A DNA stretch of 64,000 bases from Kitasatospora acidiphila (GTDB lineage: Bacteria > Actinomycetota > Actinomycetes > Streptomycetales > Streptomycetaceae): the NCBI RefSeq assembly GCF_006636205.1, contig NZ_VIGB01000003.1:6946501-7010500 (forward strand). Reading direction: 5' to 3'. The translations under genes and the position numbers were made by a program. The notes below the pieces were generated by a model. The model was not told where the DNA came from and ran no database searches. It saw nothing but the letters and a program-made list of their open reading frames with translations. Position 1 is the stretch's first letter. Every line of letters starts with the position of its first letter. Shown piece after piece: positions 1-10,604 of the stretch.

Positions 1-151
1 GGATCGCGCGCGGGCACGACAGATCACCGTCTGGCGCTTGGCGGAGCAAGCGGCCTGACGGTCTGTCAGTGCGGTTCGGAGGCGAACATGAGTGTCAGAG
101 TAGCCGACTAGGGTCACGAAGCGGAAGATCGTTGAGGGAGGTCGGCTGACC

Positions 152-829
152 ATGACGACTTATGTACTGATCCCCGGTGCCGGCGCGGGTCCCTGGTCCT
201 GGCACCTGCTGGCGGACGAACTGCGCCGGCGCGGCCGGCAGGTGGTGGCCGTCGATCTGCCCTGCGAGGACGACGAGGCGGGGCTCGCCGAGTACGCCGA
301 CACCGTGGTGCGGGCGGTCGGTGACCGGCGTGAACTGGTGCTGGTGGCGCACTCGTTCGGCGGGTTCACCGCGCCGCTGGTGTGCGACCGGCTGCCGGTG
401 CGCCTGCTGGTGATGCTGCAGGCGCTGGTGCCGGCGCCGGGCGAGACGCCGGGGGAGTGGTGGGCCGACACCGGCCACGCGGCGGCCCGGCAGGCCGAGG
501 ATGAGCGCGGCGACTGGGATCCGGACGACACCACGGCGCTCTTCCTGCACGACACACCGCCGGAGGTGGCCGCCGAGCTGCTGCGCCGGGGCCGCGAGCA
601 GTCGGCGACACCGTTCCAGAAGCCCTGGCCACTGGCGGCCTGGCCGGCCGTGCCGACCAGGGTCCTGCTGGCGCGCGACGACCGGTTCCTCCCGGTCGAC
701 TTCATGCGCCGGGTGGTGCGGGAGCGCCTGGGCATCACGCCTGACGAGATGCCGGGCGACCACTGCCCGATGCTCGGGCACCCGGTGGAGCTGGCCGATC
801 GGCTGGAGGCCTATGAGTCCGCGCTCTGA
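152..829 (+). CDS. alpha/beta-fold hydrolase
   Basis: A 225-residue protein with a complete alpha/beta hydrolase core. The N-terminus has an oxyanion-type PGAGAGPWSW loop, the nucleophile elbow AHSFGG puts the catalytic serine near residue 68, an acidic residue lies in ARDDRFLP near 175, and the base is the histidine of GDHC at 204. The overall look is that of small salicylate-esterase/methylesterase-like hydrolases. The substrate cannot be read from the sequence. An ATG preceded by GGGAGG supports the start. It is convergent with, and overlaps by 19 bp, the acetyltransferase gene on the other strand. No operon partner is visible upstream in the window. Confidence 0.85.
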   Translation: MTTYVLIPGAGAGPWSWHLLADELRRRGRQVVAVDLPCEDDEAGLAEYADTVVRAVGDRRELVLVAHSFGGFTAPLVCDRLPVRLLVMLQALVPAPGETPGEWWADTGHAAARQAEDERGDWDPDDTTALFLHDTPPEVAAELLRRGREQSATPFQKPWPLAAWPAVPTRVLLARDDRFLPVDFMRRVVRERLGITPDEMPGDHCPMLGHPVELADRLEAYESAL

Positions 830-1311
830 GGGAGCCGCAGCTCCAGCACCAGCTTGTCGTGCAGCGGGATTCCGTACTCACCGACCAGCGGGATGGCCGG
901 TTTGACGGTGCGCGCCCGGTCCACCGCACCCGGGTTGACGGCGGTGATCCGCAGGCCACGGCGCTGGTAGAAGCGCAGTGCGTCCAGGTTGTCGTTGGTG
1001 GTGACCAGCCAGAGCCGGGCCGCGCCCGCGCGGCCGGCCGCCTCGATCGCGGCGGCCAGCAGTGCGCTGCCCGTGCCGCCGCCGCGGTGCAGGGCGTCGA
1101 GCGAGACCACCTCCAGGCCGTCCGCCGACAGCCGGTAGGTGAGCAGGCCGGCCGGTTCGCCGTCGCGCTCGGCCAGCAGGGCCGGCAGCTCCAGCGCGTC
1201 GTACCGGTCGCCGTGCACCACGATCACCGTGCTGCCCCAGGAGTCGGCGAGGATCCGCGCAATCACGGCCCGATCACCGGGCCCGGCGGCCCGGATGTGC
1301 GGCTCGGTCAT
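811..1311 (-). CDS. GNAT family N-acetyltransferase
   Basis: A 166-residue protein of the Gcn5-related acetyltransferase fold, which transfers acetyl from acetyl-CoA to an amine. The acetyl-CoA pyrophosphate loop appears as RGGGTGSALL near the middle, followed by the typical helix and an LRFYQRRGL C-terminal core motif. I start it at the ATG of MTEPHIRAAG rather than at an upstream ATG because the upstream 31 residues run through a perfect palindrome and look non-coding. It ends inside the 3' end of the convergent hydrolase gene. It is divergent from the next small gene, and the two share the palindrome at 1347-1370. Confidence 0.8.
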   Translation of the reverse strand: MTEPHIRAAGPGDRAVIARILADSWGSTVIVVHGDRYDALELPALLAERDGEPAGLLTYRLSADGLEVVSLDALHRGGGTGSALLAAAIEAAGRAGAARLWLVTTNDNLDALRFYQRRGLRITAVNPGAVDRARTVKPAIPLVGEYGIPLHDKLVLELRLPQSADS

Positions 1312-1346
1312 GCTCGCCACCTCAGCCAGTAGGTCTGAACGAATGG

Positions 1347-1370
1347 ATCCTGCCCGATATCGGGCAGGAT
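1347..1370. promoter_or_regulatory. 24-bp perfect palindrome, candidate operator
   Basis: Every base pairs over 24 positions, centred between 1358 and 1359 (half-site ATCCTGCCCGAT). It lies 36 bp upstream of the acetyltransferase start and 40 bp upstream of the divergent small gene. There is no unpaired loop and no T-run, so an operator for a dimeric repressor is more likely than a terminator. The regulator is unknown. Confidence 0.5.
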
Positions 1371-1409
1371 TCTTGGTTTTCTCGGATCGGCCACCTAGGC
1401 TCACTGTCC

Positions 1410-1691
1410 GTGTCCAGCTCTCCTCCTCCAGCGCCGTACGCGGATCTGCTCGCCCACCTCACCCGGACCAGTGCACTTGGGCCCCGGGACGCCGCCCACG
1501 TGGTGGCCGAGGTGCTCGCGTACTTCTCCGAGACGACCGCGGACTTCGTGCGGCGGCGGCACGCCGAGTTGCAGGCCCGCGGGCTGACCAACGAGCAGAT
1601 CTTCAGCCGGATCACCGAGGAGCTGCCCGGCCGTCGGGTCGTCGCACCGGAGCTGTCGGCACGCCAGCTGCGGCGCATCGTCTACGGCTGA
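1410..1691 (+). CDS. small conserved hypothetical protein upstream of glmS
   Basis: A 93-residue, mostly helical soluble protein starting at a GTG. It has the charged stretch FVRRRHAELQARGLTNEQIFSRI followed by a C-terminal ARQLRRIVYG. The combination of an acidic/helical body and a basic tail could suit nucleic-acid or protein binding, but I recognise no catalytic motif and assign no function. It lies 94 bp upstream of glmS on the same strand and may be cotranscribed. No convincing ribosome binding site precedes the GTG. The reading frame shows the normal high-GC third-position pattern, so it is probably a real gene. Confidence 0.6.
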   Translation: MSSSPPPAPYADLLAHLTRTSALGPRDAAHVVAEVLAYFSETTADFVRRRHAELQARGLTNEQIFSRITEELPGRRVVAPELSARQLRRIVYG

Positions 1692-1785
1692 GCACGGCCC
1701 GGCACCGTCGGCCGCGCACAGCACGACGCAGCAGAGTCAGGTAGTCCGTCCGTCCCTCCACCCACGTCAGGAGCCAGCCCTCACC

Positions 1786-3612
<1,827 letters not shown>

Positions 3613-3632
3613 CCAGCGGGCGGTGCGAAGAT

Positions 3633-3669
3633 CGGCCGACGGCCCTGATAGCTTCAGGGGCGTCGGCCG
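3633..3669 (+). terminator. hairpin terminator after glmS
   Basis: A 9-bp GC-rich outer stem (CGGCCGACG at 3633-3641 with 3661-3669) encloses a G-G mismatch and a 6-bp inner stem (CCCTGA/TCAGGG) with a 5-base loop. It starts 21 bp after the glmS stop. There is no long T-run, which is common for actinomycete terminators. Confidence 0.75.
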
Positions 3670-3771
3670 CCCTCATCCCCCTACCGCGCGCCGGGCCGGT
3701 TGCGGCGCCATCGGCGTCGATAGGATGATCTTTGTGCCTCTTGTCTAAACATGTGTCGGAAGGGGTCCCTG

Positions 3772-4578
3772 ATGCGGCGACCATCGTGGGTGCCCGAGGG
3801 TATGGACCTGGACCGTCCGGCAGCGGCCCGTGTGTACGACTACTACCTGGGTGGTTCGCACAACTTCGCGGCCGACCGTGAGATGGCACGCAAGGCGATC
3901 GAGATGTGGCCCGACCTGCCGTTGATCATGCGGGCCAACCGGGCCTTCCTCCGCCGCGCGGTCACCTACCTGGCCGAACAGGGCTTCACCCGCTTCCTGG
4001 ACATCGGCTCCGGCATCCCCACCTTCGGCGCGGTGCACGAGGTGGCCCGGGCGATCCAACCGGACAGCCGAGTGGTCTACGTGGACAACGACCCGGTGGC
4101 GGTCGCGCACAGCAGGCTGCTGCTGGAGGGCGACAAGCTTTCCACCGTGGTGGAAGCCGACCTGACCGACCCCGCCGACCTGCTGGCCCGGCCCGAGGTG
4201 GCCGACCTGCTGGCGCCGGGCGAGCCCGTCGCGCTGCTGCTGATCGCCGTGCTGCACTTCGTCACCGACGAGCAGGAGCCGGAGCGCATCGTGCGCACCC
4301 TGCGCGACGCGCTCCCGGCCGGCAGCGCGATGGCCGTCTGCCACGCCTCGCTGGAGGGCCGCCCGGACCAGGCGGAGACCCACCAGGCCCTCTACGACCG
4401 CACCGCGACGCCGATGACGATGCGTTCGGAGGAGCGGATCAGCGGCCTCTTCGACGGCTTCCGGCTGGTCGAGCCCGGGGTGGTCTACCTGCCGCAGTGG
4501 CGCCCGGACGAGCCCGCCGAGGTCGGCGAGAACCCGGAGCGGATGGTCGGCCTGGTCGGCGTTGGGCTGCTGCCGTGA
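3772..4578 (+). CDS. DUF574-family SAM-dependent methyltransferase
   Basis: A 268-residue protein with the hallmark of the actinomycete-specific DUF574 (Methyltransf_19) family, DRPAAARVYDYYLGGSHNF, near the N-terminus. The SAM-binding motif is FLDIGSGIPTFG near residue 75, with an acidic motif VVYVDNDPVAV and a later LLLIAVLHFV strand. Substrates of this family are unknown. I choose the ATG at 3772, not the one 21 bp upstream, because AGGGG sits 7 bases before it. The stop codon overlaps the GTG start of the next gene (GTGA), so translation is probably coupled to that c-di-GMP enzyme. Confidence 0.85.
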   Translation: MRRPSWVPEGMDLDRPAAARVYDYYLGGSHNFAADREMARKAIEMWPDLPLIMRANRAFLRRAVTYLAEQGFTRFLDIGSGIPTFGAVHEVARAIQPDSRVVYVDNDPVAVAHSRLLLEGDKLSTVVEADLTDPADLLARPEVADLLAPGEPVALLLIAVLHFVTDEQEPERIVRTLRDALPAGSAMAVCHASLEGRPDQAETHQALYDRTATPMTMRSEERISGLFDGFRLVEPGVVYLPQWRPDEPAEVGENPERMVGLVGVGLLP

Positions 4579-6911
4579 CCAGCCCTGCTTCGCCGGACCT
4601 GCCAGGGACGGACCTGCCCGAGACGGACGCCCGCGAGACGGGCGTGCCCGCTGCGGACGCACGCGTGGCGACACCCGCGACGGGCGTGCCCGCGACGGCC
4701 GTGCCCGCTGCGAACCCGCCCGCGACGGACGCACCGCCCGGCAGCGTGCCCGCCGACCCCGCCGACCCCGCCGACCCCGCCGACCCCGCCGACCCCGCCG
4801 ACCCCGCCGTGCCCGCGGACGCCGCCGACCCAGGCGTGCCCGACTCCGAGGAGTGGGCCCGCCTGCTGCGCAGCAGCCAGGGCGCGGCCATGCACCCCGA
4901 GGCGCTGCACCGCCTGGTCACCCGCACCACCGCGCTGCTGCACGAGGCGCAGGCCGCCCCGCTGCTCGACCCCGGGCCGGCCGCCGAGGCCGGCGCCGCG
5001 CTGGTCGAGGCCCAGTTCACCGACCCCGACCTGCTGGCCCGGGCGATCGGCCTGCTGCACGCGGGCGAGCCCGGGCAGCCGGTGCTCGCCGAGCTGGCCG
5101 GCGCGTTCGCCGCCGGCTGGGCGGGCGCGCTGCGCGAGCGCACCCTCCAGGAGCAGGAGGCGATCCGCTTCGCCGCCGACACTGCCCGCCGGGAGGCCGA
5201 GCGGGCGCTGCGCGAGTCGGAGGCCCGGTTCCGGGCGCTCTTCGAGTCGGCGGCGATCGGCATCGGCATCGCCGACGTCGCGGGCAACATCCTGGCGGTC
5301 AACAAGGCGATGCAGGACATCTTCAAGGTGAGCGCGGAGGAGCTGCAGGGGCGCCGGGTGACCGACCTGGTGCACCCCGAGGACAGCCCGGGCGTCTGGG
5401 AGGCCTACGAGGAGATGGTCAGCGGCAAGCGCGAGCACATCTCCTTCGACAAGCCGTACTACCGCCAGGGCGGCGAGGTGGTCTGGACCCACCTGACCAA
5501 CTCCCTGATCCGTGACGACAACGGCGAGCCGGTCTACCAGGTCGCGATGATGGAGGACGTCACCGACCGCTACCGGCTCCAGGAGCGGCTGCGCCACCAG
5601 GCGAACCACGACCCGCTGACCGGGCTGCCCAACCGCTCGGCGTTCTTCGAGCGGCTGGAGGCGGTCTTCGACTCGCCGGAGCCCGGCGCCCGGTTCGGGC
5701 TCTGCTACGTGGACCTGGACGGCTTCAAGGTGGTCAACGACAGCCTGGGCCACGAGATGGGCGACCAGCTGCTGGCCGCCGTGGCGCTGCGGCTGGAGTC
5801 CGCGCTGCGTCCGCTCGGGCATCTGGTGGCGCGGCTCGGCGGCGACGAGTTCGTGGTGCTGCTGGAGAACTGCCGGGGCGAGCAGGAGGCGGTGGCCGCG
5901 GCGAAGACGGTGCTGGCCGCGCTGTCCAAGCCGGTGCCGATCGACGGGCACCGGCTGGCCGTCGGCGCCAGCGTCGGCGTGCTGGAGCGGCCGGTGGCGG
6001 CGACCACTCCGCTGGCCGCGGTCCGGGCCGCCGACCTGACCCTCTACCGCGCCAAGGAGGAGGGCCGCGGCCGCTGGACGCTCTTCGACCCGCAGCGCAA
6101 CGCCCGTTCGGTCAGCCGCTACGCCGTTTCGGTGCGGATGCCGGTGGCGCTGGACCGCGGCGAGTTCTTCATCGACTACCAGCCGCTCTGCCGGCTGGAG
6201 GACGGCTCGCTCTCCTCGGTGGAGGCGCTGGTCCGTTGGCGGCACCCGCAGTTGGGCGTGCTGGGGCCTGACGAGTTCATCGGCACCGCCGAGGAGACCG
6301 GTCTGATCATGCCGCTCGGCCGCTGGGTGCTGGAGCAGGCCTGCGGCCAAGCGGCCGACTGGGTGGAGCGGTTCGGCGACCGGGCGCCGCATCTCAACGT
6401 CAACCTGGCGGTCCGACAGCTCCGCAACGCCGGGCTGGTCGCGGACATCGACCGGGTGCTGCGGTCCACCGGCCTCGACCCGAAGCGGCTGCAGCTGGAG
6501 ATCACCGAGAGCGCCGTGATGGGCCCCGAGGACGACTCCCTCCGGGCTCTCAACTCGCTTGTGGACATGGGGGTTTCGCTGGCCATCGACGACTTCGGGA
6601 CGGGCTGGTCGAACCTCGCCTACCTGCGGGACCTGCCGGTCGCCAGCCTGAAGATCGCCGGCTCGTTCGTCAGCGACCTCAAGGAGAGCAGGCGTGAGCA
6701 GGTGCTGGGCTGGCGGATCGTCGGCGGCCTGGTGTCGCTGGCCCACACCCTGGGCCTGACCGTCACCGCGGAGGGCGTGGAGAACGCCGACCATGCGGAG
6801 CGGCTGCGCTCGATGGGCTGCGACCGGGCCCAGGGCTGGTACTTCGGCCGGCCGTCCCGCCCCGAGGAGATCGTCAAGCGGATCATGGAGTCCAAGTCCG
6901 GGCTGCGCTGA
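4575..6911 (+). CDS. PAS-GGDEF-EAL bifunctional c-di-GMP enzyme
   Basis: A 778-residue cytosolic protein. The first ~200 residues are low-complexity (Ala/Pro/Asp, with a DPA tandem repeat near residues 59-78) plus a helical region. A PAS domain follows (ESEARFRALFESAAIG from about 210). The diguanylate cyclase domain contains an intact GGDEF motif (ARLGGDEFVVLL near 420), and the phosphodiesterase domain contains VEALVRW near 549 and DDFGTG near 670. Both active sites look complete, so it may both make and degrade c-di-GMP, which controls development in streptomycetes. The start is the GTG overlapping the methyltransferase stop. Its architecture resembles the PAS-GGDEF-EAL proteins of the Rmd type, but I do not claim orthology. 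Confidence 0.9.
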   Translation: MTSPASPDLPGTDLPETDARETGVPAADARVATPATGVPATAVPAANPPATDAPPGSVPADPADPADPADPADPADPAVPADAADPGVPDSEEWARLLRSSQGAAMHPEALHRLVTRTTALLHEAQAAPLLDPGPAAEAGAALVEAQFTDPDLLARAIGLLHAGEPGQPVLAELAGAFAAGWAGALRERTLQEQEAIRFAADTARREAERALRESEARFRALFESAAIGIGIADVAGNILAVNKAMQDIFKVSAEELQGRRVTDLVHPEDSPGVWEAYEEMVSGKREHISFDKPYYRQGGEVVWTHLTNSLIRDDNGEPVYQVAMMEDVTDRYRLQERLRHQANHDPLTGLPNRSAFFERLEAVFDSPEPGARFGLCYVDLDGFKVVNDSLGHEMGDQLLAAVALRLESALRPLGHLVARLGGDEFVVLLENCRGEQEAVAAAKTVLAALSKPVPIDGHRLAVGASVGVLERPVAATTPLAAVRAADLTLYRAKEEGRGRWTLFDPQRNARSVSRYAVSVRMPVALDRGEFFIDYQPLCRLEDGSLSSVEALVRWRHPQLGVLGPDEFIGTAEETGLIMPLGRWVLEQACGQAADWVERFGDRAPHLNVNLAVRQLRNAGLVADIDRVLRSTGLDPKRLQLEITESAVMGPEDDSLRALNSLVDMGVSLAIDDFGTGWSNLAYLRDLPVASLKIAGSFVSDLKESRREQVLGWRIVGGLVSLAHTLGLTVTAEGVENADHAERLRSMGCDRAQGWYFGRPSRPEEIVKRIMESKSGLR
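4753..4806 (+). repeat. 9-bp tandem repeat encoding Asp-Pro-Ala
   Basis: The unit GACCCCGCC is repeated six times in a row, giving (DPA)n in the N-terminal linker of the c-di-GMP enzyme. A multiple-of-three unit can vary in copy number without breaking the frame. Confidence 0.9.
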
Positions 6912-6979
6912 CGAGGGTTCGCGCCGCATTGCCGAGGCGGGTTGCTACCAGTGCGTTCCCAGCTTTCTCGCAGGAACTC

Positions 6980-7008
6980 TTGACATGTAGTCATGCGCAG
7001 GACAAATT
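6980..7008 (+). promoter_or_regulatory. candidate promoter of the secreted protease
   Basis: TTGACA at 6980-6985 is a consensus -35 box. A weaker ACAAAT/CAAATT lies 16-17 bases downstream. The protease ATG follows at 7042 with GGAG about 8 bases before it. Confidence 0.45.
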
Positions 7009-7041
7009 TGCGGGACCCCCACACCTCAGAGGAGCCCGCAC

Positions 7042-7920
7042 ATGAAGCTGCCCCTCAGCGGCGCGCTGGCCGTGACCCTGCTCGCCAGCGCCGGCACGCT
7101 GGCCGTCTCGGCCCCCGCGCAGGCCGCCCCCGCACCTGCCCGCGCGCTGACCGCTCACGCTTCCACCACCCATCATGCCCCGCATGCCGCGAACGTCACC
7201 TTCGCCGGCACCGTGGCGCTCGACGACTGCTCCGGTTCGATCGTCAGGATGCCCAACTCCCAAGGTGCGGACCCGGCCCTGGTGATGACCAACGGGCACT
7301 GCCTGGAGTCCGGCATGCCGAACCCCGGTCAGGTGATCACCAACCAGCCGTCCAACCGCGACTTCACCCTGCTCGACGACTCCGGCAACCCGATCGGCGA
7401 CCTCCAGGCGAGCAGCGTGGTCTACTCGACCATGACCAACACGGATGTGACGATCTATCAGCTCCCCGAGAGCTACGACGACATCCAACAGCAGTACGGC
7501 ATCAGCCCGTTGACCATATCGGCGAACCACCCGACGGCCGGCACCCCGATCGAGGTGGTCTCCGGCTACTGGCAGGCCACCTACAGCTGCAACATCAGCG
7601 GCTTCGTCTACGAGTTGAAGGAGGGCAGCTGGACCTGGAAGGACTCGGTCCGCTACACCTCCAGCTGCAACACCATCGGCGGGACCTCCGGCTCACCGGT
7701 GATCGACACCAACACCGGCCTTGTGGTCGCCGTCAACAACACCGGCAACGAGAACGGCGAGCGCTGCACCGTCGACAACCCCTGCGAGGTCGACGCCAAC
7801 GGCAAGGTCACGGTGCACCAGGGCACCAACTACGCCGAGGAGACCTACGAGATCCCCGCGTGCTTCGCGCCCGGCAACAAGCTGGACCTGACGCTGGCGG
7901 GCTGCACCCTGCCGAAGTGA
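7042..7920 (+). CDS. secreted trypsin-like serine protease
   Basis: A 292-residue protein with a clear Sec signal peptide (MKLPLS, a hydrophobic stretch, cleavage near APAQAAPA). The mature part carries a chymotrypsin-type triad in the correct order: histidine in MTNGHC near 85, aspartate in TNTDVTIY near 135, serine in GGTSGSPV at 216. Paired cysteines (CS, GHC, SCN, SCN, CTVDNPC) suggest several disulfides, consistent with an extracellular enzyme. GTSGSP instead of GDSGGP at the nucleophile places it in the bacterial glutamyl-endopeptidase/lytic-protease-like branch. I see no pro-region longer than about 30 residues. It appears to be monocistronic, between its own promoter and a hairpin. 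Confidence 0.88.
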   Translation: MKLPLSGALAVTLLASAGTLAVSAPAQAAPAPARALTAHASTTHHAPHAANVTFAGTVALDDCSGSIVRMPNSQGADPALVMTNGHCLESGMPNPGQVITNQPSNRDFTLLDDSGNPIGDLQASSVVYSTMTNTDVTIYQLPESYDDIQQQYGISPLTISANHPTAGTPIEVVSGYWQATYSCNISGFVYELKEGSWTWKDSVRYTSSCNTIGGTSGSPVIDTNTGLVVAVNNTGNENGERCTVDNPCEVDANGKVTVHQGTNYAEETYEIPACFAPGNKLDLTLAGCTLPK

Positions 7921-7933
7921 CGCCGTCACGCTG

Positions 7934-7968
7934 CCGCGGGCTCGCGCCCAGGGTTCGCGGGCCCGCGG
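7934..7968 (+). terminator. GC-rich hairpin after the protease gene
   Basis: An 8-bp outer stem (CCGCGGGC with GCCCGCGG) and a CGCG inner stem enclose a short loop, 14 bp beyond the stop codon. There is no T-run. Confidence 0.55.
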
Positions 7969-8136
7969 TGAGCGAGGGGAGCGTCGGCACGTAGTCCCGG
8001 CCATCGGTCGGCCGGGGCTGGTGGGGCCGGCTGGGCCGCTGCGAGACTGGCTGACGCACCGTCGGATCGACTGCGGCGGCGCAGTGGGCAACCAGGCAGC
8101 GGACAGGCGGGTTCGGCTCGGCAGACAGGCGGACCA

Positions 8137-9791
8137 GTGGAGAGCGGCACCTTTCGGATGATCGTCGCCAGCGGGTACGACTACGTCGACACCGGGGCCC
8201 GCACCGACGAACTGCTGCGCCGCTGGCTCGGCGAGCAGCGCGGCTACGACAGCGCGGCGCTCGGCCCCGGTCGTACCGTGCTGGCTCCCGGGGTGCTGCT
8301 GGACGCCGACTCGGCGGCCGGGCGCGAGGGCGCCTACAGCCGCTGGCGGTTGCGCGAGTCCACCGCGGCGGGTGCCGGCCTGCGGCAGACCACCGTGGTG
8401 CTGCGCTCCCGGGAGCACGGCGCGGCTCCCTGGATCTGCCTGGAGGTCGAGCACCTGCCGGGTCCGGCGGCGAACTCCGGCGCAGACGACCCGACGGAGC
8501 TCGCCGCCGCGCTGCTCACCGAACTGGCCGCGCACGACGGGCCGTCCACCGTCCGCCCCGGGCCCGCGCCGGTGACGGCCGCCGAGGTCGAGCGGGTGGT
8601 CGCGGAGCTGTGCCACTCCGAGCGGCGCCTGCCCATCGTGGTGGACGCCGGAGTACTGGACACCGGGGAGCCGGAAGCGGTCGCCCAACTGCCTTTGTGG
8701 CAGCCGCTGGTGGGCCTGGCCGTGCTCTACCGGCTGACGGCCGAGGCCGTCCCCGCGTTCAACCGGGCGCTGCCGCACCATCGGATCGCCGGCGGCGGTG
8801 TGCGGACCTATCTGCCCGGCCTCGACCCGGCCTCCCCGGTGGACGGCTACCGCCACCCCGCCGTGCACCCGCACGGCCGCCACCCCGACCCGGCCCACAC
8901 CGCCGCCGTCGTGGCCCGGCTGCCCAGGCGGCTGGCGGCCCGCGCCCCGCTGCCCGCCGAACTGGCCGCCCTGCCCGCGCTGCGCACCCTCCCCAGCCTT
9001 CGGCCCCGGCCCCGACCGCCGGCAACGAGTTGGACCAACTCCGCGCCGACCGCGAGGTGTTGACCGCACTGCTGGAGGAGGCCGGGCACGAGGAGGCGGC
9101 CCGGCGCGCGGAGATCGGCCAACTGCGCCTGGAGCTGCGGGACCAGGAGGAGTACGCACTCGGGCTGGCCGTGGAGCTCGCCGAGCGCGCCGATGAACTG
9201 CGGCGCACCGAGGGCTGGTTGCGGCATCTCCAGCAGCACCTCGCGGGGCTCGGGGAGGCGGCCGAGGCCTATCGCGCACCCGATGCCGAGCCGGCCGGGC
9301 CGAGAGGTTTCGCGGCGCTGCTGGAGCGGCTCGGCGAGCTGCCGGAACTGCGGTTCACCGGGAACCGGCGGATCACCGTCGGCCTGGACGCCCAGGCGCT
9401 CGGCGAGGACTGGGCGGCGACCGCCTGGGACGCGCTGCTGGCGCTGCAGGACTACGCGGCGGCCCGGCGCTCCGGCGCCGCCTGGCGGGACTTCCTGCAC
9501 TGGTGCCGCCAACCCCCGCCGGGCGGGCACCGGTTCCCGCCCGGGAAGGTGGTGCGGGACGAGTCGGCGCAGACCGCCGGTCGGCCGGTCTGGCGGCGGC
9601 AGCGGACCTTCCCGGTGCCGACCGGGGTCGACCCGGCCGGCGAGGTCTTCATGGGCGCCCACCTGCGGATCGGCGCGGGCAACAGCAAGGCACCCAGACT
9701 GCACTTCCATGACGACACCGCCCGGAGCGGGCTGGTCTACCTGGGCTACCTCGGGCCGCACCTGGACAACACGCTGAAGGCCGGCATCTGA
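8137..9791 (+). pseudogene. conserved hypothetical protein, interrupted by an apparent 1-base deletion
   Basis: Two overlapping frames look like one gene. Frame one (GTG at 8137) codes for a compact N-terminal domain (FRMIVASGYDYVDTGARTDE...). It loses sense after about 8990 and stops at 9063. The other frame takes over with a coiled-coil region (LRLELRDQEEYALGLAVELAERA) and a C-terminal domain ending HLDNTLKAGI at 9791. The switch needs one extra base in the C-rich stretch 8991-9013, for example CCCC to CCCCC at 8991. The repaired protein would have about 551 residues. I recognise no family. Because four other genes in the window break in the same way, I regard this as a probable consensus error rather than a true pseudogene. 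Confidence 0.65.
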
Positions 9792-9827
9792 GCAGGCCGG
9801 CGCCCGGCCGGGGAGCCGCCCCCGGCG

Positions 9828-10439
9828 TCAGACCGCGCCGAGCATCCGCAGCACCAGCTCGCCGTAGCGGATGCCGAGCTGCTCCGGGGTCTCGGTGCTG
9901 CGCTCGTTGTACCAGCGGGCCACGTCGATCCCGAGGCCGGTGATGGCGCGGGCGGCGGTGCGGGTGTGGGTGTCGGTGAAGACGCCGGCCGCGATGCCGT
10001 CCTCGATCACCTGCTTGACGGTGTCCTCGATCCGGCGGCGCAGCTCGGCGACGACCGCGAAGTCCTCCTCCGGCAGCGCGCGCAGCTCGTAGTTGACGAT
10101 CCGCCCGACCGTGTGGCCGCGGGCGTGCCAGGCGGTGAAGTCCTCGACCAGCAGGCGCATCTGCTCGCGCGGCTGGTCACTCTTCGCCACGGCCGCCTCG
10201 ACCAGCGCCAGCGTGGCGCTGTGGCCCTCGCGGCTGATCTCGGCGAGCAGGGCGGCCTTGGACGGGTAGTGGATGTAGAGCGCGGCCGGGCTCATCCCGG
10301 CGCCGGTGGCGATGTCCCGCGTGGTGGTGGCGTGGAAGCCGCGGGAGGCGAAGGATTCGACGGCGGCGCCCAGCAGCCGCCGCGCGGCCTCAGGGCGCTC
10401 TCCAGGCCAGTTATCGGCGAAAGGCTGCTCGGTGGTCAT
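9828..10439 (-). CDS. TetR family transcriptional regulator
   Basis: A 203-residue repressor with an N-terminal TetR helix-turn-helix (LLGAAVESFASRGFHATTTRDIATGAGMSPAALYIHYPSKAALL, residues ~20-62) and an all-helical ligand-binding domain. I start it at the ATG of MTTEQPF because AAGGA lies 8 bases upstream; an in-frame ATG three codons earlier is also possible. It is divergent from the SDR operon. An operator-like repeat lies between the two starts at 10504-10519, and an identical site sits in front of the kinase gene at 15400. It therefore probably represses itself and both arms of the catabolic locus, released by an acyl-CoA-type ligand as is usual for fatty-acid TetR regulators. Confidence 0.88.
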   Translation of the reverse strand: MTTEQPFADNWPGERPEAARRLLGAAVESFASRGFHATTTRDIATGAGMSPAALYIHYPSKAALLAEISREGHSATLALVEAAVAKSDQPREQMRLLVEDFTAWHARGHTVGRIVNYELRALPEEDFAVVAELRRRIEDTVKQVIEDGIAAGVFTDTHTRTAARAITGLGIDVARWYNERSTETPEQLGIRYGELVLRMLGAV

Positions 10440-10503
10440 GGCCGACATCCTTGCATGATCGGGCCGGGGTGCGGTGTTGACAGTGTGACCTGTGGACAAC
10501 ATG

Positions 10504-10519
10504 CTAAGCAAGCGCTTAG
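10504..10519. promoter_or_regulatory. TetR operator, copy 1
   Basis: CTAAGC-AAGC-GCTTAG: 6-bp inverted arms with a 4-bp spacer, between the divergent TetR gene (64 bp away) and the SDR operon (85 bp away). On the minus strand it shares TGACTAAGCGCTTGCTTAGC with the site at 15400. Confidence 0.8.
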
Positions 10520-10604
10520 TCACCCCCGAACGGCGGGTATTCGGGCAGGCGCTGAGTCACAACGAGTCCAGGTGCAGGTCCAGTTTTCGAAGCGAGGTCG
10601 ACCC

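Noticed and set aside
1692..1785. glmS riboswitch/ribozyme
   Set aside because: Only 94 bp separate the genes, no ribozyme core is recognisable, and this control is not expected in actinomycetes.
8985..9063. Programmed -1 ribosomal frameshift in the interrupted hypothetical gene
   Set aside because: A C4 tract could allow slippage, but there is no clear slippery heptamer plus downstream structure, and four unrelated genes show the same defect, so a sequence error is simpler.
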